Made by a program: the position numbers and the translations under genes
In this document: positions 48,457-55,986 of the stretch, piece by piece
How positions within the stretch are numbered: position 1 is the first letter of the stretch
Layout of the letters: each line of letters opens with the position of its first letter
DNA from: Burkholderiaceae bacterium
GTDB lineage: Bacteria; Pseudomonadota; Gammaproteobacteria; Burkholderiales; Burkholderiaceae_E
Assembly: GCA_027493945.1 (NCBI GenBank)
Contig: JAOSJU010000001.1
Coordinates: 2,108,001 to 2,172,000 of the forward strand
DNA: 64,000 bases
Reading direction: 5' to 3'
Notes under the pieces: model-generated
What the model was told of the DNA's origin: nothing
What the model saw: the letters and a program-made list of their open reading frames with translations, nothing else
Database searches by the model: none

Positions 48457-48738
48457 ATGACCATCGAAACCACCTACAGCCAGGCCCGCGAACAGCTCAA
48501 ATCGCTGATGGATCGTGCAGTCGACGACCGGGAAGTCATCCTCGTGCGCCGCCGCTCGGGCGATGCGGTCGCGATCATCGCTGCCGACGAGTTGCAGAGC
48601 CTGATGGAAACCGCGCATCTGTTGCGCTCGCCGAAAAATGCACAGCGATTGCTGGCGGCGCTGGCACGGGCACGGGCCGGCGAAGTGGCACCGAGCCCTG
48701 TCGATGCCCTGGAGAAGCTCTTTGGGCTCGAAGCCTGA
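48457..48738 (+). CDS. yefM: YefM antitoxin
   Basis: 93 residues from MTIETTYSQAREQLKSLMDR. The 15 upstream codons overlap the operator and are excluded. VDDREVILVRRRSGDAVAII and ADELQSLMETAHLLRSPKNA match YefM, whose C-terminal tail (ALARARAGEVAPSPVDALEK) folds on YoeB. With YoeB it forms the repressor of its own operon. The yoeB start follows closely. Confidence 0.93.
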   Translation: MTIETTYSQAREQLKSLMDRAVDDREVILVRRRSGDAVAIIAADELQSLMETAHLLRSPKNAQRLLAALARARAGEVAPSPVDALEKLFGLEA

Positions 48739-48748
48739 CACCCGGCGG

Positions 48749-49000
48749 GTGGCGGTGTTTCAACCGGAGTTCCCGGAAGATCTGGGCTGGTGGGTCGAAA
48801 CGGAGCGCCGCACGGCGAAGCGTCTGATCGAGCTCGTGAAGGCAACGCTGCGCGATCCGTTCGAGGGTATCGGCAACCCCGAGCCGCTGAAATACCTGGG
48901 CTCCGATGTCTGGTCACGACGCATCACGCAGGAGCACCGCTGCGTCTATCTGGTGAAGGCCGATCGGATCGAGTTCCTGCAGGGGCGTTACCACTACTGA
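48749..49000 (+). CDS. yoeB: YoeB mRNA interferase toxin
   Basis: 83 residues from GTG 48749. TTG 48722 inside yefM would give nine more residues. FPEDLGWWVETERRTAKRLI, IELVKATLRDPFEGIGNPEP and LKYLGSDVWSRRITQEHRCV are followed by the RYHY* end with the catalytic His-Tyr. YoeB cleaves mRNA on the ribosome. All key residues (Glu, Arg, His) are in place, so the pair looks functional. Confidence 0.93.
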   Translation: MAVFQPEFPEDLGWWVETERRTAKRLIELVKATLRDPFEGIGNPEPLKYLGSDVWSRRITQEHRCVYLVKADRIEFLQGRYHY

Positions 49001-49032
49001 TTCCCGATGGCCCTGCGGCGCACAAACAATCT

Positions 49033-49616
49033 TCAGACGCGCCGTACGCCCGAGAAGCGCGGCCTCCAGTAGCTCGCGTACACGCCGTCGAGGCGCACCA
49101 CGCCGCCGCGGGAAGGCGCGTGCACGAAGCGCCCGCCGCCCACGTAGATGCCGGCGTGCGAGAAGCGCCCCGCGGTGTCGAACAGCACCAGGTCGCCGCT
49201 GCGCATCGCGCCGGCGCGTACCGGCTGGCCCACCTGCGCGAGCTGCGCCACCGTGCGCGGCAGCCCGACCCCCGCGGCGTTGCGATACACGTAGACGATC
49301 AGCCCGCTGCAGTCGAAACCGCCTTGCGGCGTGTTGCCGCCGTAGCGGTACGGGGGTGTCGACCAGGGCTCAGCGCGAGGAAGCTCACTTCGCGGGCGAG
49401 ATCTTCGGGGACGCGCCCCGACGGGCCGGCGTCGGCGTCGGCTGCGCCGCCCCCATCGTCGGGCAGAGACCGGATGCCGCCCGGCGGCAGCGTGGAGCAG
49501 GCCGACAGGATCGACGAGGCGCCGAGCAGGCCGAGCAGCGCGCGGCGCGCGGTGCGGTCGGCCTCGCGCGGGCCTTCGGGCATTGCGACGGGGCGGAGTT
49601 GTCCGGAGTCGTTCAT
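49033..49616 (-). CDS. NlpC/P60-family lipoprotein peptidase (frameshifted near 49365)
   Basis: The start MNDSGQLRPVAMPEGPREAD is at 49616. The signal is LLGLLGASSILSAC with a lipobox. The frame slips in a run of five G near 49350. The catalytic domain follows in the next frame: TPPYRYGGNTPQGGFDCSGL (nucleophile Cys), GDLVLFDTAGRFSHAGIYVG (His) and FVHAPSRGGVVRLDGVYASY. About 193 residues. Such enzymes cut peptidoglycan stem peptides in the periplasm. The homopolymer at the slip makes a sequencing error likely. Confidence 0.85.
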
Positions 49617-49706
49617 GGCGGGATCGCGAAGCCGCGACGCTGCGAACACGCGGGCAGTGTACCCAGCGATGCGCGTCACGGGAACCGCCCGGCCGACGAA
49701 CGTCGC

Positions 49707-50093
49707 TCAGCCAAGCAACGCGCGGGCCACCGGAAACAGGATCGCGACCCAGACGACGCCGGCCAGCACGAGCGCGAACAGTACCGCGGCGCTGCCCATG
49801 TCCTTGGCGCGACCCGACAGTTCGTGCTCGTCGAGCGAGACGCGATCGACCACCGCCTCGATGGCCGAGTTCAGCAGCTCCACGATCAGCACCAGCAGCA
49901 GGCTCGCGGCGAGCGCGGCGCGCTCGGGCAGGCTCACCGGCGCGAAGACGATCACCGGCGCGAGACACAGCACCAGGATCAGTTCCTGGCGAAACGCGTG
50001 CTCGTGCCGCCACGCGTCGCGCAGGCCCTTGCGCGAGTACAGGAGTGCGCGCCAGATCCTGGCGAGGCCCGACTTGCTCTTGTGCGGATTCAT
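49707..50093 (-). CDS. dgkA: Diacylglycerol kinase
   Basis: 128 residues, the family length. FRQELILVLCLAPVIVFAPV starts the first membrane helices after the amphipathic N-terminus. LLVLIVELLNSAIEAVVDRV is the signature with the catalytic Glu (ExxNxAIExxxD). ELSGRAKDMGSAAVLFALVL completes it. The enzyme phosphorylates diacylglycerol in the inner membrane for phospholipid recycling. Its ATG overlaps the EamA transporter stop. Confidence 0.95.
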   Translation of the reverse strand: MNPHKSKSGLARIWRALLYSRKGLRDAWRHEHAFRQELILVLCLAPVIVFAPVSLPERAALAASLLLVLIVELLNSAIEAVVDRVSLDEHELSGRAKDMGSAAVLFALVLAGVVWVAILFPVARALLG

Positions 50094-51028
50094 CCACCCC
50101 CTCCGGCCAACGCCAGGCAGGCCACGCCCGCCGCGATGAGCGCGGCGCCGGCCACGCGGCGCCACAACTCGCCTTCTCCCAGCATGCGCACGCCGAGGAA
50201 CGCGGCGATCAGCATCGAGAGCTCGCGCGCCGGCGCCACGTGGCTCACCGGCGCGTACTTCATCGCCTGCAGCGCGAGCATGTAGCCCAGCGGCGAGAGC
50301 ACGCCCACGGCGAGCAGCGTGCGCGCGTGCCGCCCGACGATTGCGCGGGCCTCGGCGGCGCGGCGCGCCACCCACGGCGCGAGCGCGACTGCCTGCACCA
50401 CGTTCACCAGCCAGTAGAACACCACCGGATCGGCGCGCAGCAGCCGCACCGCGCGCCCGTCGTTCACGGTGTAGACGGCGATCGTCACGCCGATGGCCGC
50501 GCCCCGGGCGATGCCGGGGCCGAGCCGCGCGGCGGCTCCGGCGGGCGCGGGCGCGCCCGCGGTTGTGCGCGCTCCCGTTGCCGCACCGCCGTCCGCGCGC
50601 AGCATCGCCCAGCCGCCGGCGATGGTAAAGGTGCCGGCGACGATCAGCGCCAGCCCCGCGATAGACGCCGGAGTCACCGCCTCGCCCAGCAAGGCGATCG
50701 CGCCCACCCACGCCAGCGCCGGCCCCACGCCGCGCGCCACCGGGTAGACCACCGACAGGTCGCCGGCCGCGTAGCCGCGCTGCAGCACCCAGAGGTACAG
50801 CGTGTGCACCGCGGCGCTCACCAGCACCGCCAGCGCGATCGGCGCGCCGACCGCGGCCAGGTCGTCGCGCATCACCGCGAGCACCGGCACCGCATAGACG
50901 AGCGACGTGGCGGCGGTGATGCCCCAGACGAAGACCAGCCCGCCCGCGCCGGCGCGCTTCATCAGCAGGTTCCACCACGCGTGGATGAACGCGGCGACGG
51001 CGATCAGCAGCAGGGCGGTGAGGGGCAT
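50090..51028 (-). CDS. EamA/DMT-family transporter
   Basis: 312 residues with ten hydrophobic helices in two halves, each an EamA repeat. The start is MPLTALLLIAVAAFIHAWWN; LSVVYPVARGVGPALAWVGA and YMLALQAMKYAPVSHVAPAR are repeat signatures. A low-complexity AP/GA linker lies in the middle. Such proteins export amino acids or other metabolites; the substrate cannot be told. The start is 31 codons into a longer frame. Confidence 0.88.
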   Translation of the reverse strand: MPLTALLLIAVAAFIHAWWNLLMKRAGAGGLVFVWGITAATSLVYAVPVLAVMRDDLAAVGAPIALAVLVSAAVHTLYLWVLQRGYAAGDLSVVYPVARGVGPALAWVGAIALLGEAVTPASIAGLALIVAGTFTIAGGWAMLRADGGAATGARTTAGAPAPAGAAARLGPGIARGAAIGVTIAVYTVNDGRAVRLLRADPVVFYWLVNVVQAVALAPWVARRAAEARAIVGRHARTLLAVGVLSPLGYMLALQAMKYAPVSHVAPARELSMLIAAFLGVRMLGEGELWRRVAGAALIAAGVACLALAGGGG

Positions 51029-51062
51029 GGTGGGGGTGGACGCGGTTCTTCGGAGCCCGACT

Positions 51063-51095
51063 GTTATACTAGCCGATACAGATTGATAGTATAAC
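51063..51095. promoter_or_regulatory. Inverted repeat before the nucleotidyltransferase gene
   Basis: GTTATACTA (51063-51071) and TAGTATAAC (51087-51095) are perfect 9-bp complements with 15 bases between, 7 bases before the GTG start. TATACT-type hexamers make this an AT-rich promoter/operator in a GC-rich setting, so autoregulation is plausible. Confidence 0.55.
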
Positions 51096-51101
51096 CAAGC
51101 C

Positions 51102-52166
51102 GTGAAGCCTTTCTTCACCGAACTCCCGCTGTCGGCGCAGACCGCCTATGCGCAGTTGCTCGAAGCGTCGCTCGGCGCCGAGCATCTGCGGTCAGTCGCC
51201 GACCTGTCGGGTTCCTTCAATGCGAAGACGGTGAAGGGACGCAGGTACTGGTATTTCCAGTTCACCGAGCCCTCCGGAAAGCTTCGCCAGATCTATGTCG
51301 GTCCGGACACCGCGGAGGTGCATCGGCTCATGGAGCGCAAGGGCGACCCCGGCGCGTCGGCGGCACTCGTCCCGCTCGCCCGCGCTTCGCTGGCGCTGGG
51401 CTGCGCGGCCGTGCTGCCGCGTCACTATCGGGTCTTGCGCCGACTGGCGGACTATGGCTTCTTCCAGGCCGGCGGGCTGCTGATCGGGACTCACGCGTTT
51501 CTCGCCTACGGGAACATGCTCGGGGTGCGCTGGGGCAGCTCCGAGCGCACGCAGGACATCGATTTCGCCCATGCGGGGAAGGCAGTCTCGCTGCTTCTGC
51601 CCGGCACGATCGAAGCGAAGGCCGGCGACGCGATCACGTCGCTCGGAATGGGTTTCCTCCCGGTTTCGGGCCTGGCCGGAAAGACCGGCGGCGCATGGCT
51701 GATCCCGAACGAACCGGAGTTCAGGCTCGACTTCCTCACGCCGCGGCACCGCGGCGCCGACAAACCCTTCGCGCATCCGCAGCTGGGCGTGACGCTGCAG
51801 CCGTTGCCGTTCATGGAGTACTCGCTGCAGGCCGTGGAGCAGGCGGTGCTGCCGAGCGCCGAAGGTGCGGTACTGGTGAACCTGCCCGATCCGGCGCGCT
51901 ACGCATTGCACAAGGTGCTGATTGCCGGCGAACGCGGGGGCGCCTTCCGGGTGAAGGCACGCAAGGACCTGGCCCAGGCGGCACACCTTCTCGCGGTGCT
52001 CTGGCTGTGGCGCCGCGAATCGCTCACCGACGCGCTGGACGATCTGCTGTCGCGCGGCCGAGGATGGCAGTCGCGGTTCCGGCGTGGCGCGCATGCGCTG
52101 CGCCAGGGCTGGCCGGAACTGGAAGCCGCGTCGATGGTTGTCGAGCGGAGCGCGCCCAGGAGGTGA
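51102..52166 (+). CDS. Nucleotidyltransferase-domain protein (NTP_transf_8-like)
   Basis: 354 residues with a GTG start. KGRRYWYFQFTEPSGKLRQI lies near residue 45. The nucleotidyltransferase core is FQAGGLLIGTHAFLAYGNML, then WGSSERTQDIDFAHAGK (DxD metal site) near residue 150. PEFRLDFLTPRHRGADKPFA supplies the third acid. The C-terminal LNLPDPARYALHKVLIAGE region is conserved in this family. These are often AbiEii/MNT-like toxin or defence proteins, but no antitoxin gene is next to it. Its promoter contains a perfect inverted repeat. Confidence 0.8.
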   Translation: MKPFFTELPLSAQTAYAQLLEASLGAEHLRSVADLSGSFNAKTVKGRRYWYFQFTEPSGKLRQIYVGPDTAEVHRLMERKGDPGASAALVPLARASLALGCAAVLPRHYRVLRRLADYGFFQAGGLLIGTHAFLAYGNMLGVRWGSSERTQDIDFAHAGKAVSLLLPGTIEAKAGDAITSLGMGFLPVSGLAGKTGGAWLIPNEPEFRLDFLTPRHRGADKPFAHPQLGVTLQPLPFMEYSLQAVEQAVLPSAEGAVLVNLPDPARYALHKVLIAGERGGAFRVKARKDLAQAAHLLAVLWLWRRESLTDALDDLLSRGRGWQSRFRRGAHALRQGWPELEAASMVVERSAPRR

Positions 52167-52557
52167 TGCCGCATCGGCTCACCGAGGGCCCCGTCACGAA
52201 CACCGCCTCGTGTGCTCCCGGCCATGGCGGCATCGTGACCGCTACTGCCGCCAAATCCTCGGAACCGCCGGCGCGAAACTGGAAATGGGTGCCTGCGGGA
52301 ATCGACAGGCACAAGCCGGGCTCGAGCGCGATCACCTCCTCGCGCTCGCCTTGCCTGCGCCACATCTCGCCCCGGCCCGCGACGATGAACCACAGTTCGT
52401 CGACGCTTCGATGACAGACCGCCTTCGACGCGGCGCCCGCGGCGAGACGGAAGTGGGCCATGCTGCCGCCGGCGAGCGACAGCAGCGGCCGCACCTCGGA
52501 GCCGTCCGGCGCCTGCTCGGCGGGTTGCGCCGGGATCTTTGCGCTCGAGAAGATCAT
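52024..52557 (-). CDS. Cupin-domain protein (C-terminus uncertain)
   Basis: The ATG at 52557 is preceded by a strong AAGGGGGG ribosome site. The single cupin barrel is SMAHFRLAAGAASKAVCHRS, then VDELWFIVAGRGEMWRRQGE and LCLSIPAGTHFQFRAGGSED. That gives an H-x3-DE motif and the second-motif His. After MPPWPGAHEAVFVTGPS the sequence stops looking like a cupin. The frame then runs 140 bases into the convergent nucleotidyltransferase gene, so a stop near 52190 was probably lost by a frameshift. Function unknown. Confidence 0.72.
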   Translation of the reverse strand: MIFSSAKIPAQPAEQAPDGSEVRPLLSLAGGSMAHFRLAAGAASKAVCHRSVDELWFIVAGRGEMWRRQGEREEVIALEPGLCLSIPAGTHFQFRAGGSEDLAAVAVTMPPWPGAHEAVFVTGPSVSRCGITSWARSARQPSTRLPVPASPGAAHARHAGTATAILGRATADRPARR

Positions 52558-52621
52558 GTTTCCCCCCTTGCGAGTCCGCCGCCGGCGCCGCCGCAACGGA
52601 ACGACCATCGCTGGCGCCGCC

Positions 52622-52687
52622 GCAACGGAATGTTGCATTTTTGCTCGTGGAACGCGTTTCACCGCCGAAAACGCAACATTTTGTTGC
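52622..52687. repeat. 66-bp nested palindrome, copy R9
   Basis: Left arm GCAACGGAATGTTGCATTTT, right arm AAAACGCAACATTTTGTTGC. The inner hairpin is weakened (CGTGGAACGCGTTTCACC). It lies upstream of the cupin gene and just before a 25-bp tandem array. Confidence 0.88.
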
Positions 52688-52712
52688 GGCGGGCTTTCAA
52701 CGCTCAGGATGG

Positions 52713-52837
52713 GCGCAGTTTACGCACGACGCAGGAGGCGCAGTTTACGCACGACGCAGGAGGCGCAGTTTACGCACGACGCAGGAGGCGCAGTTTACGC
52801 ACGACGCAGGAGGCGCAGTTTACGCACGACACGGTGG
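52713..52837. repeat. Tandem array, 5 x 25 bp
   Basis: Each unit starts GCGCAGTTTACGCACGAC and ends GCAGGAG, at 52713, 52738, 52763, 52788 and 52813. The last unit ends ACGGTGG. The period is not a multiple of three. The array is between palindrome R9 and the pcaD start. Confidence 0.96.
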
Positions 52838-52924
52838 CGCAACCCGGGCCCGGACGGCGTAGCCCGCCCGCAGCTGCACACGGCACACTCTCGTCTGACC
52901 GCCCACCGAATGCAAGGAGACGCC

Positions 52925-53719
52925 ATGCCGTTCGTCCATCGTGAAGGCGCGCGCCTGTACTGGCGCATCGACGGGCACCCGGATCGCCCGCCGTTGGTGC
53001 TGCTGAACTCGCTCGGCACCGATCATTCGCTGTGGGAGCCGCTGATGCCGGGGCTGCTCGAGAATTTTCGCGTGCTGCGCACCGACAAGCCGGGGCACGG
53101 CGCGTCCGACGCACGCGACGGCGAGTACTCGATCGCGCAACTCGGCCACGACGTGCTGGCGGTGATGGACGCGGCCGGCGTGCGGCGCGCGCACCTGTGC
53201 GGCGTGTCGATCGGCGCCATGATCGGCATCTGGGTGGCGGCGCATGCGCCCGAGCGCATCGACCGACTGGTGCTGTCGAACACCTCGGCAAAGCTCGCGC
53301 CCGAGGGCTTCGTCGAGCGCATCCGGCTGATCCGCGCAGGCGGCATCGCGGCGATCGCCGACACGGTGCTCGGGCGCTTCTTCACGCCCGACTTCGTCGC
53401 GCGCGCCGACGCGCGCTACCACAGCGTGCGCACCACGCTGCTGCAGGTGGACCCCATCGGCTACACGGGCTGCTGCGCGGCGCTGCGCGACATGGACCTG
53501 CGCCCGCTGCTGCCGCGGATCGCGGCGCCGACGCTGGTGGTCACCTGCCGCGACGACCCGTCGACGCCGGCGGCGATGGGCGAGGCGATCGCGGCGGCGA
53601 TTCCCCGCGCGCGCCACGTGCAGTGGGAGTTGGCGCACATTCCGTTCGTGGAGGCGCCGCAACAGTACGTGGACCTGCTCGCCGGTTTCCTGGCCGACGC
53701 CACGGCAGCGCGGCCGTGA
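52925..53719 (+). CDS. pcaD: 3-oxoadipate enol-lactonase
   Basis: 264 residues. AAGGAGA sits 5 bases before the ATG. The alpha/beta-hydrolase core is PPLVLLNSLGTDHSLWEPLM, TDKPGHGASDAR (strand 4), HLCGVSIGAMIGIWVAA (nucleophile elbow GVSIG), LVVTCRDDPSTPAAMG (Asp) and VQWELAHIPFVEAP (His). NSLGTDHxxW and the DxPGHG block mark PcaD. It hydrolyses beta-ketoadipate enol-lactone in the protocatechuate pathway. It stands without other pca genes in this window. Confidence 0.88.
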   Translation: MPFVHREGARLYWRIDGHPDRPPLVLLNSLGTDHSLWEPLMPGLLENFRVLRTDKPGHGASDARDGEYSIAQLGHDVLAVMDAAGVRRAHLCGVSIGAMIGIWVAAHAPERIDRLVLSNTSAKLAPEGFVERIRLIRAGGIAAIADTVLGRFFTPDFVARADARYHSVRTTLLQVDPIGYTGCCAALRDMDLRPLLPRIAAPTLVVTCRDDPSTPAAMGEAIAAAIPRARHVQWELAHIPFVEAPQQYVDLLAGFLADATAARP

Positions 53720-53786
53720 CGAGGCTGAAGCAGAACCCGGCTCCTGGTATCGCGCGGTATTGCTTAACGCTACGAAATGCATTCCG

Positions 53787-54077
53787 ATGAGTACAACGGT
53801 CGTGCGCCCCGTGGCGATCAAGATCGACCCGGACATCAAGGAGCGAGTGAAGCGGTTGGCCGATGCCCGCCGGCGCAGCACGCACTGTCTGATGCGCGAG
53901 GCGATCCGACAGTACGTCGAGCGCGAAGAGAAGCGCGAAGCGTTTCGGCAGGACGGCATCCGTGCATGGAACGCGTATCGCGCAACCGGTGAACACCTGA
54001 CAGCCAGGGAAACCGACGATTGGCTCCAGAAACTCGAGTCAGGCGCGGATGTCGAGCCGCCCGAATGCCACGCCTGA
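53787..54077 (+). CDS. Ribbon-helix-helix antitoxin (ParD/CopG-like)
   Basis: 96 residues from MSTTVVRPVAIKIDPDIKER. VKRLADARRRSTHCLMREAI completes the ribbon-helix-helix DNA-binding fold. RQYVEREEKREAFRQDGIRA and ETDDWLQKLESGADVEPPEC form the toxin-binding tail. The toxin start overlaps the 3' end by 13 bases, but the toxin is a stub, so this antitoxin is now an orphan. Confidence 0.88.
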   Translation: MSTTVVRPVAIKIDPDIKERVKRLADARRRSTHCLMREAIRQYVEREEKREAFRQDGIRAWNAYRATGEHLTARETDDWLQKLESGADVEPPECHA

Positions 54078-54136
54078 TCTGGTCTCCTTCAGCGCTGCGC
54101 GACGTCCAGCACCTGCTGCATCACGACATACGGTAG
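54065..54136 (+). pseudogene. parE: Truncated ParE-family toxin
   Basis: MPRLIWSPSALRDVQHLLHH then DIR* is 23 codons. MPRLIWSPxALRDVQRLYxF is the first strand and helix of ParE/RelE toxins; the remaining ~70 residues are absent. The frame overlaps the antitoxin stop as expected for a pair. Confidence 0.8.
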
Positions 54137-54202
54137 ATGCATGTGCATGCTGCGCATGCGCATAAGCGCACAACCAGCGCGGCGTCGCGTTAGCATGCGC
54201 GC

Positions 54203-54595
54203 ATGGAACACCTGTTACCGAAGCAGGCGCACGAGTTCGTGCAGAAGGATCCCGACGCGCTGTTCATCGACTGCCGCAGCGACGCCGAGTATTTCTTCGT
54301 CGGCCACGCGCTGGGCTCGATGCACGTGCCGTGGGTCGACGCCCCCGACTGGGAAGTGAACCCCGAGTTCGTCGCCGACGTGAAGAAGCTGGCCGGCCAT
54401 TCGATGCAGCGGCCGATCGTGCTGATCTGCCGCAGCGGCAAGCGCTCGGTGGAGGCGGGGCTGGCGCTGGAGAAGGCCGGCTTTCAGAAGGTGTGCAACG
54501 TGCTGCACGGCTTCGAGGGCGACCTGAACGCCGAGCGCCAGCGCGGCAAGCTCAACGGCTGGCGCTACGACGGGCTTCCCTGGGAACAGTTCTGA
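54203..54595 (+). CDS. Rhodanese-like sulfurtransferase
   Basis: 130 residues. A single rhodanese domain: DALFIDCRSDAEYFFVGHAL is the first signature, then PWVDAPDWEVNPEFVADVKK. The active loop is VLICRSGKRSVEAGLALEKA with catalytic Cys in CRSGKRS, and NVLHGFEGDLNAERQRGKLN closes it. It moves sulfane sulfur to acceptors such as cyanide or protein thiols. Upstream (54140-54200) is a run of ATGC/GCATGC palindromes, probably part of the promoter. Confidence 0.92.
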   Translation: MEHLLPKQAHEFVQKDPDALFIDCRSDAEYFFVGHALGSMHVPWVDAPDWEVNPEFVADVKKLAGHSMQRPIVLICRSGKRSVEAGLALEKAGFQKVCNVLHGFEGDLNAERQRGKLNGWRYDGLPWEQF

Positions 54596-54632
54596 CCCGC
54601 AGGCGGCGGTTGCGGCCGCCGCCCGGGTGCCG

Positions 54633-54878
54633 TCAGTGCATCACCATCGGCTGGTGCATCAGGCCTTCGAAGCGGCGCAGATAGTCATCGACCTGCTCCT
54701 CGGTAGGCTCGGAGCGGATCAGTTCCTGCACGCCGCTGCGGAAATGGTTCGCCAGGTCGCCGCCGATGTAGATCTCGCGACGGCTCAGCTTGTCCATGAT
54801 CTCGAAGCCGCCAACCCGGCCTTCGGGATCCTTGAACTCGACCACACAGTAGCTCGGGCTGTTGTAGATCATGTCCAT
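54633..54878 (-). CDS. DUF3567-family protein
   Basis: 81 residues. MIYNSPSYCVVEFKDPEGRV, GGFEIMDKLSRREIYIGGDL and EELIRSEPTEEQVDDYLRRF match the short family DUF3567, which is restricted to Burkholderiales. The role is unknown. It is useful as a lineage marker for this window. The start ATG at 54878 has a GAGAGGTGC site upstream. Confidence 0.92.
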   Translation of the reverse strand: MDMIYNSPSYCVVEFKDPEGRVGGFEIMDKLSRREIYIGGDLANHFRSGVQELIRSEPTEEQVDDYLRRFEGLMHQPMVMH

Positions 54879-54984
54879 CCGGGCACCTCTCTCATGGCTC
54901 CGAGTTTGTGCCGTGCGCGCCGGGTTTCAAGGCAATAGTGCCGACGCCGCCGGGGCGGCCGACGGGCGGATGCCCCTGTCTCGT

Positions 54985-55986
54985 TTACGCTTCATCCCGA
55001 TCGCGGTTGACCGCCTGCTCCAGGTCGGCGGCGATCGACGCCAAGGCAGCGGCGGCCGCTTCGGCGGGGGTGTCGGCGGGAACGGCCAGTTGCAGGCGGT
55101 TTTCCAGTCGGTAAGCGCATGCTTCCCAGGCGGAGACGGCGTCATCGAAGCGCCACAGGTACCAGTCGCGGGCAGTGCGGAAAACCCCGGTCCCCTGCAC
55201 CAGCCGGTGGCGGGACGGCCAGCCGGCGGCGAGCGCCTGCAGGCGGGCGCGGTCGAAGACCTGGTCGGCAGGGCGGCGCCAACAGGCAGCGGGCGGCTCT
55301 GCGGCAGCGGGCGGCACCACGGCGGCCGGCGGCGCTGCGGCGCGAGGCGACAGCCCCGCGCCCGAAGCTTCGCTGGTCGCCGTGCCGGGCATCTCTACGG
55401 CCCGGCCGAACGGCGGGGCGGAGGCCAGTCTGCGCACGAGGGCCGCTCGCCGCGGCTCGGGGAGCCGGTCAGCCTGATTCAGTTCGATGCGAGTGGCCAC
55501 TTCCACCTGTGCCTGCGCCAGCGGGTGCATCGGCTCGGCTTCGAACGGCGCAGGGCGGGTCGCGTCGACCACACTGACGATGTCGTCGACTTCGAGCAGC
55601 GCGTCGAACGGCGGGCTGCGCAGCAGGTCGATCAGAGCCTGCGGGCGCGCGGCGCCGTCCAGTTCCACGACCAGCCGGTGCCAAGGGCCGGCACGCAGCA
55701 ATGCGACCAGCGCGGAGCGGGCGCTCGCTTGCGCGGTACAGCAGGCGCAGCCACCGGCAACGCGATAAAAACCGAGGGTGCCGGCGGTGGTGCCCGTCGG
55801 GCCGTCGGCCATCGCCGGACCGTCGGCCATCCCCGGGGTGCCGGCGCCGCCGGACGCCCCGGCCGCCGGTGCGTTGCCGAGCAGCGCCCAGCGCTCGCCC
55901 ACCGGCCGCTCGCGCAGCCAGCGCTCGATCAGCGCGCTCTTGCCGGCGCCGGCGAACCCCGCAACGATGGCGACCGGCAGCTTCAA
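54985..55986 (-). CDS. CobW/YjiA-family GTP-binding metal chaperone
   Basis: 333 residues from TTG 55986, which overlaps the TrkH stop (TTGA). Walker A is LPVAIVAGFAGAGKSALIER. The metal-binding CxCC loop is VAGGCACCTAQASARSALVA, and SVVDATRPAPF and TRIELNQADRLPEP (NKxD-like N-QAD) are the switch and guanine motifs. The C-terminal half ends RTARDWYLWRFDDAVSAWEA, the CobW_C domain. It has an alanine/proline-rich insert of about 40 residues. It is probably a Zn or Co insertase. The gene follows trkH without a gap. Confidence 0.88.
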   Translation of the reverse strand: MKLPVAIVAGFAGAGKSALIERWLRERPVGERWALLGNAPAAGASGGAGTPGMADGPAMADGPTGTTAGTLGFYRVAGGCACCTAQASARSALVALLRAGPWHRLVVELDGAARPQALIDLLRSPPFDALLEVDDIVSVVDATRPAPFEAEPMHPLAQAQVEVATRIELNQADRLPEPRRAALVRRLASAPPFGRAVEMPGTATSEASGAGLSPRAAAPPAAVVPPAAAEPPAACWRRPADQVFDRARLQALAAGWPSRHRLVQGTGVFRTARDWYLWRFDDAVSAWEACAYRLENRLQLAVPADTPAEAAAAALASIAADLEQAVNRDRDEA

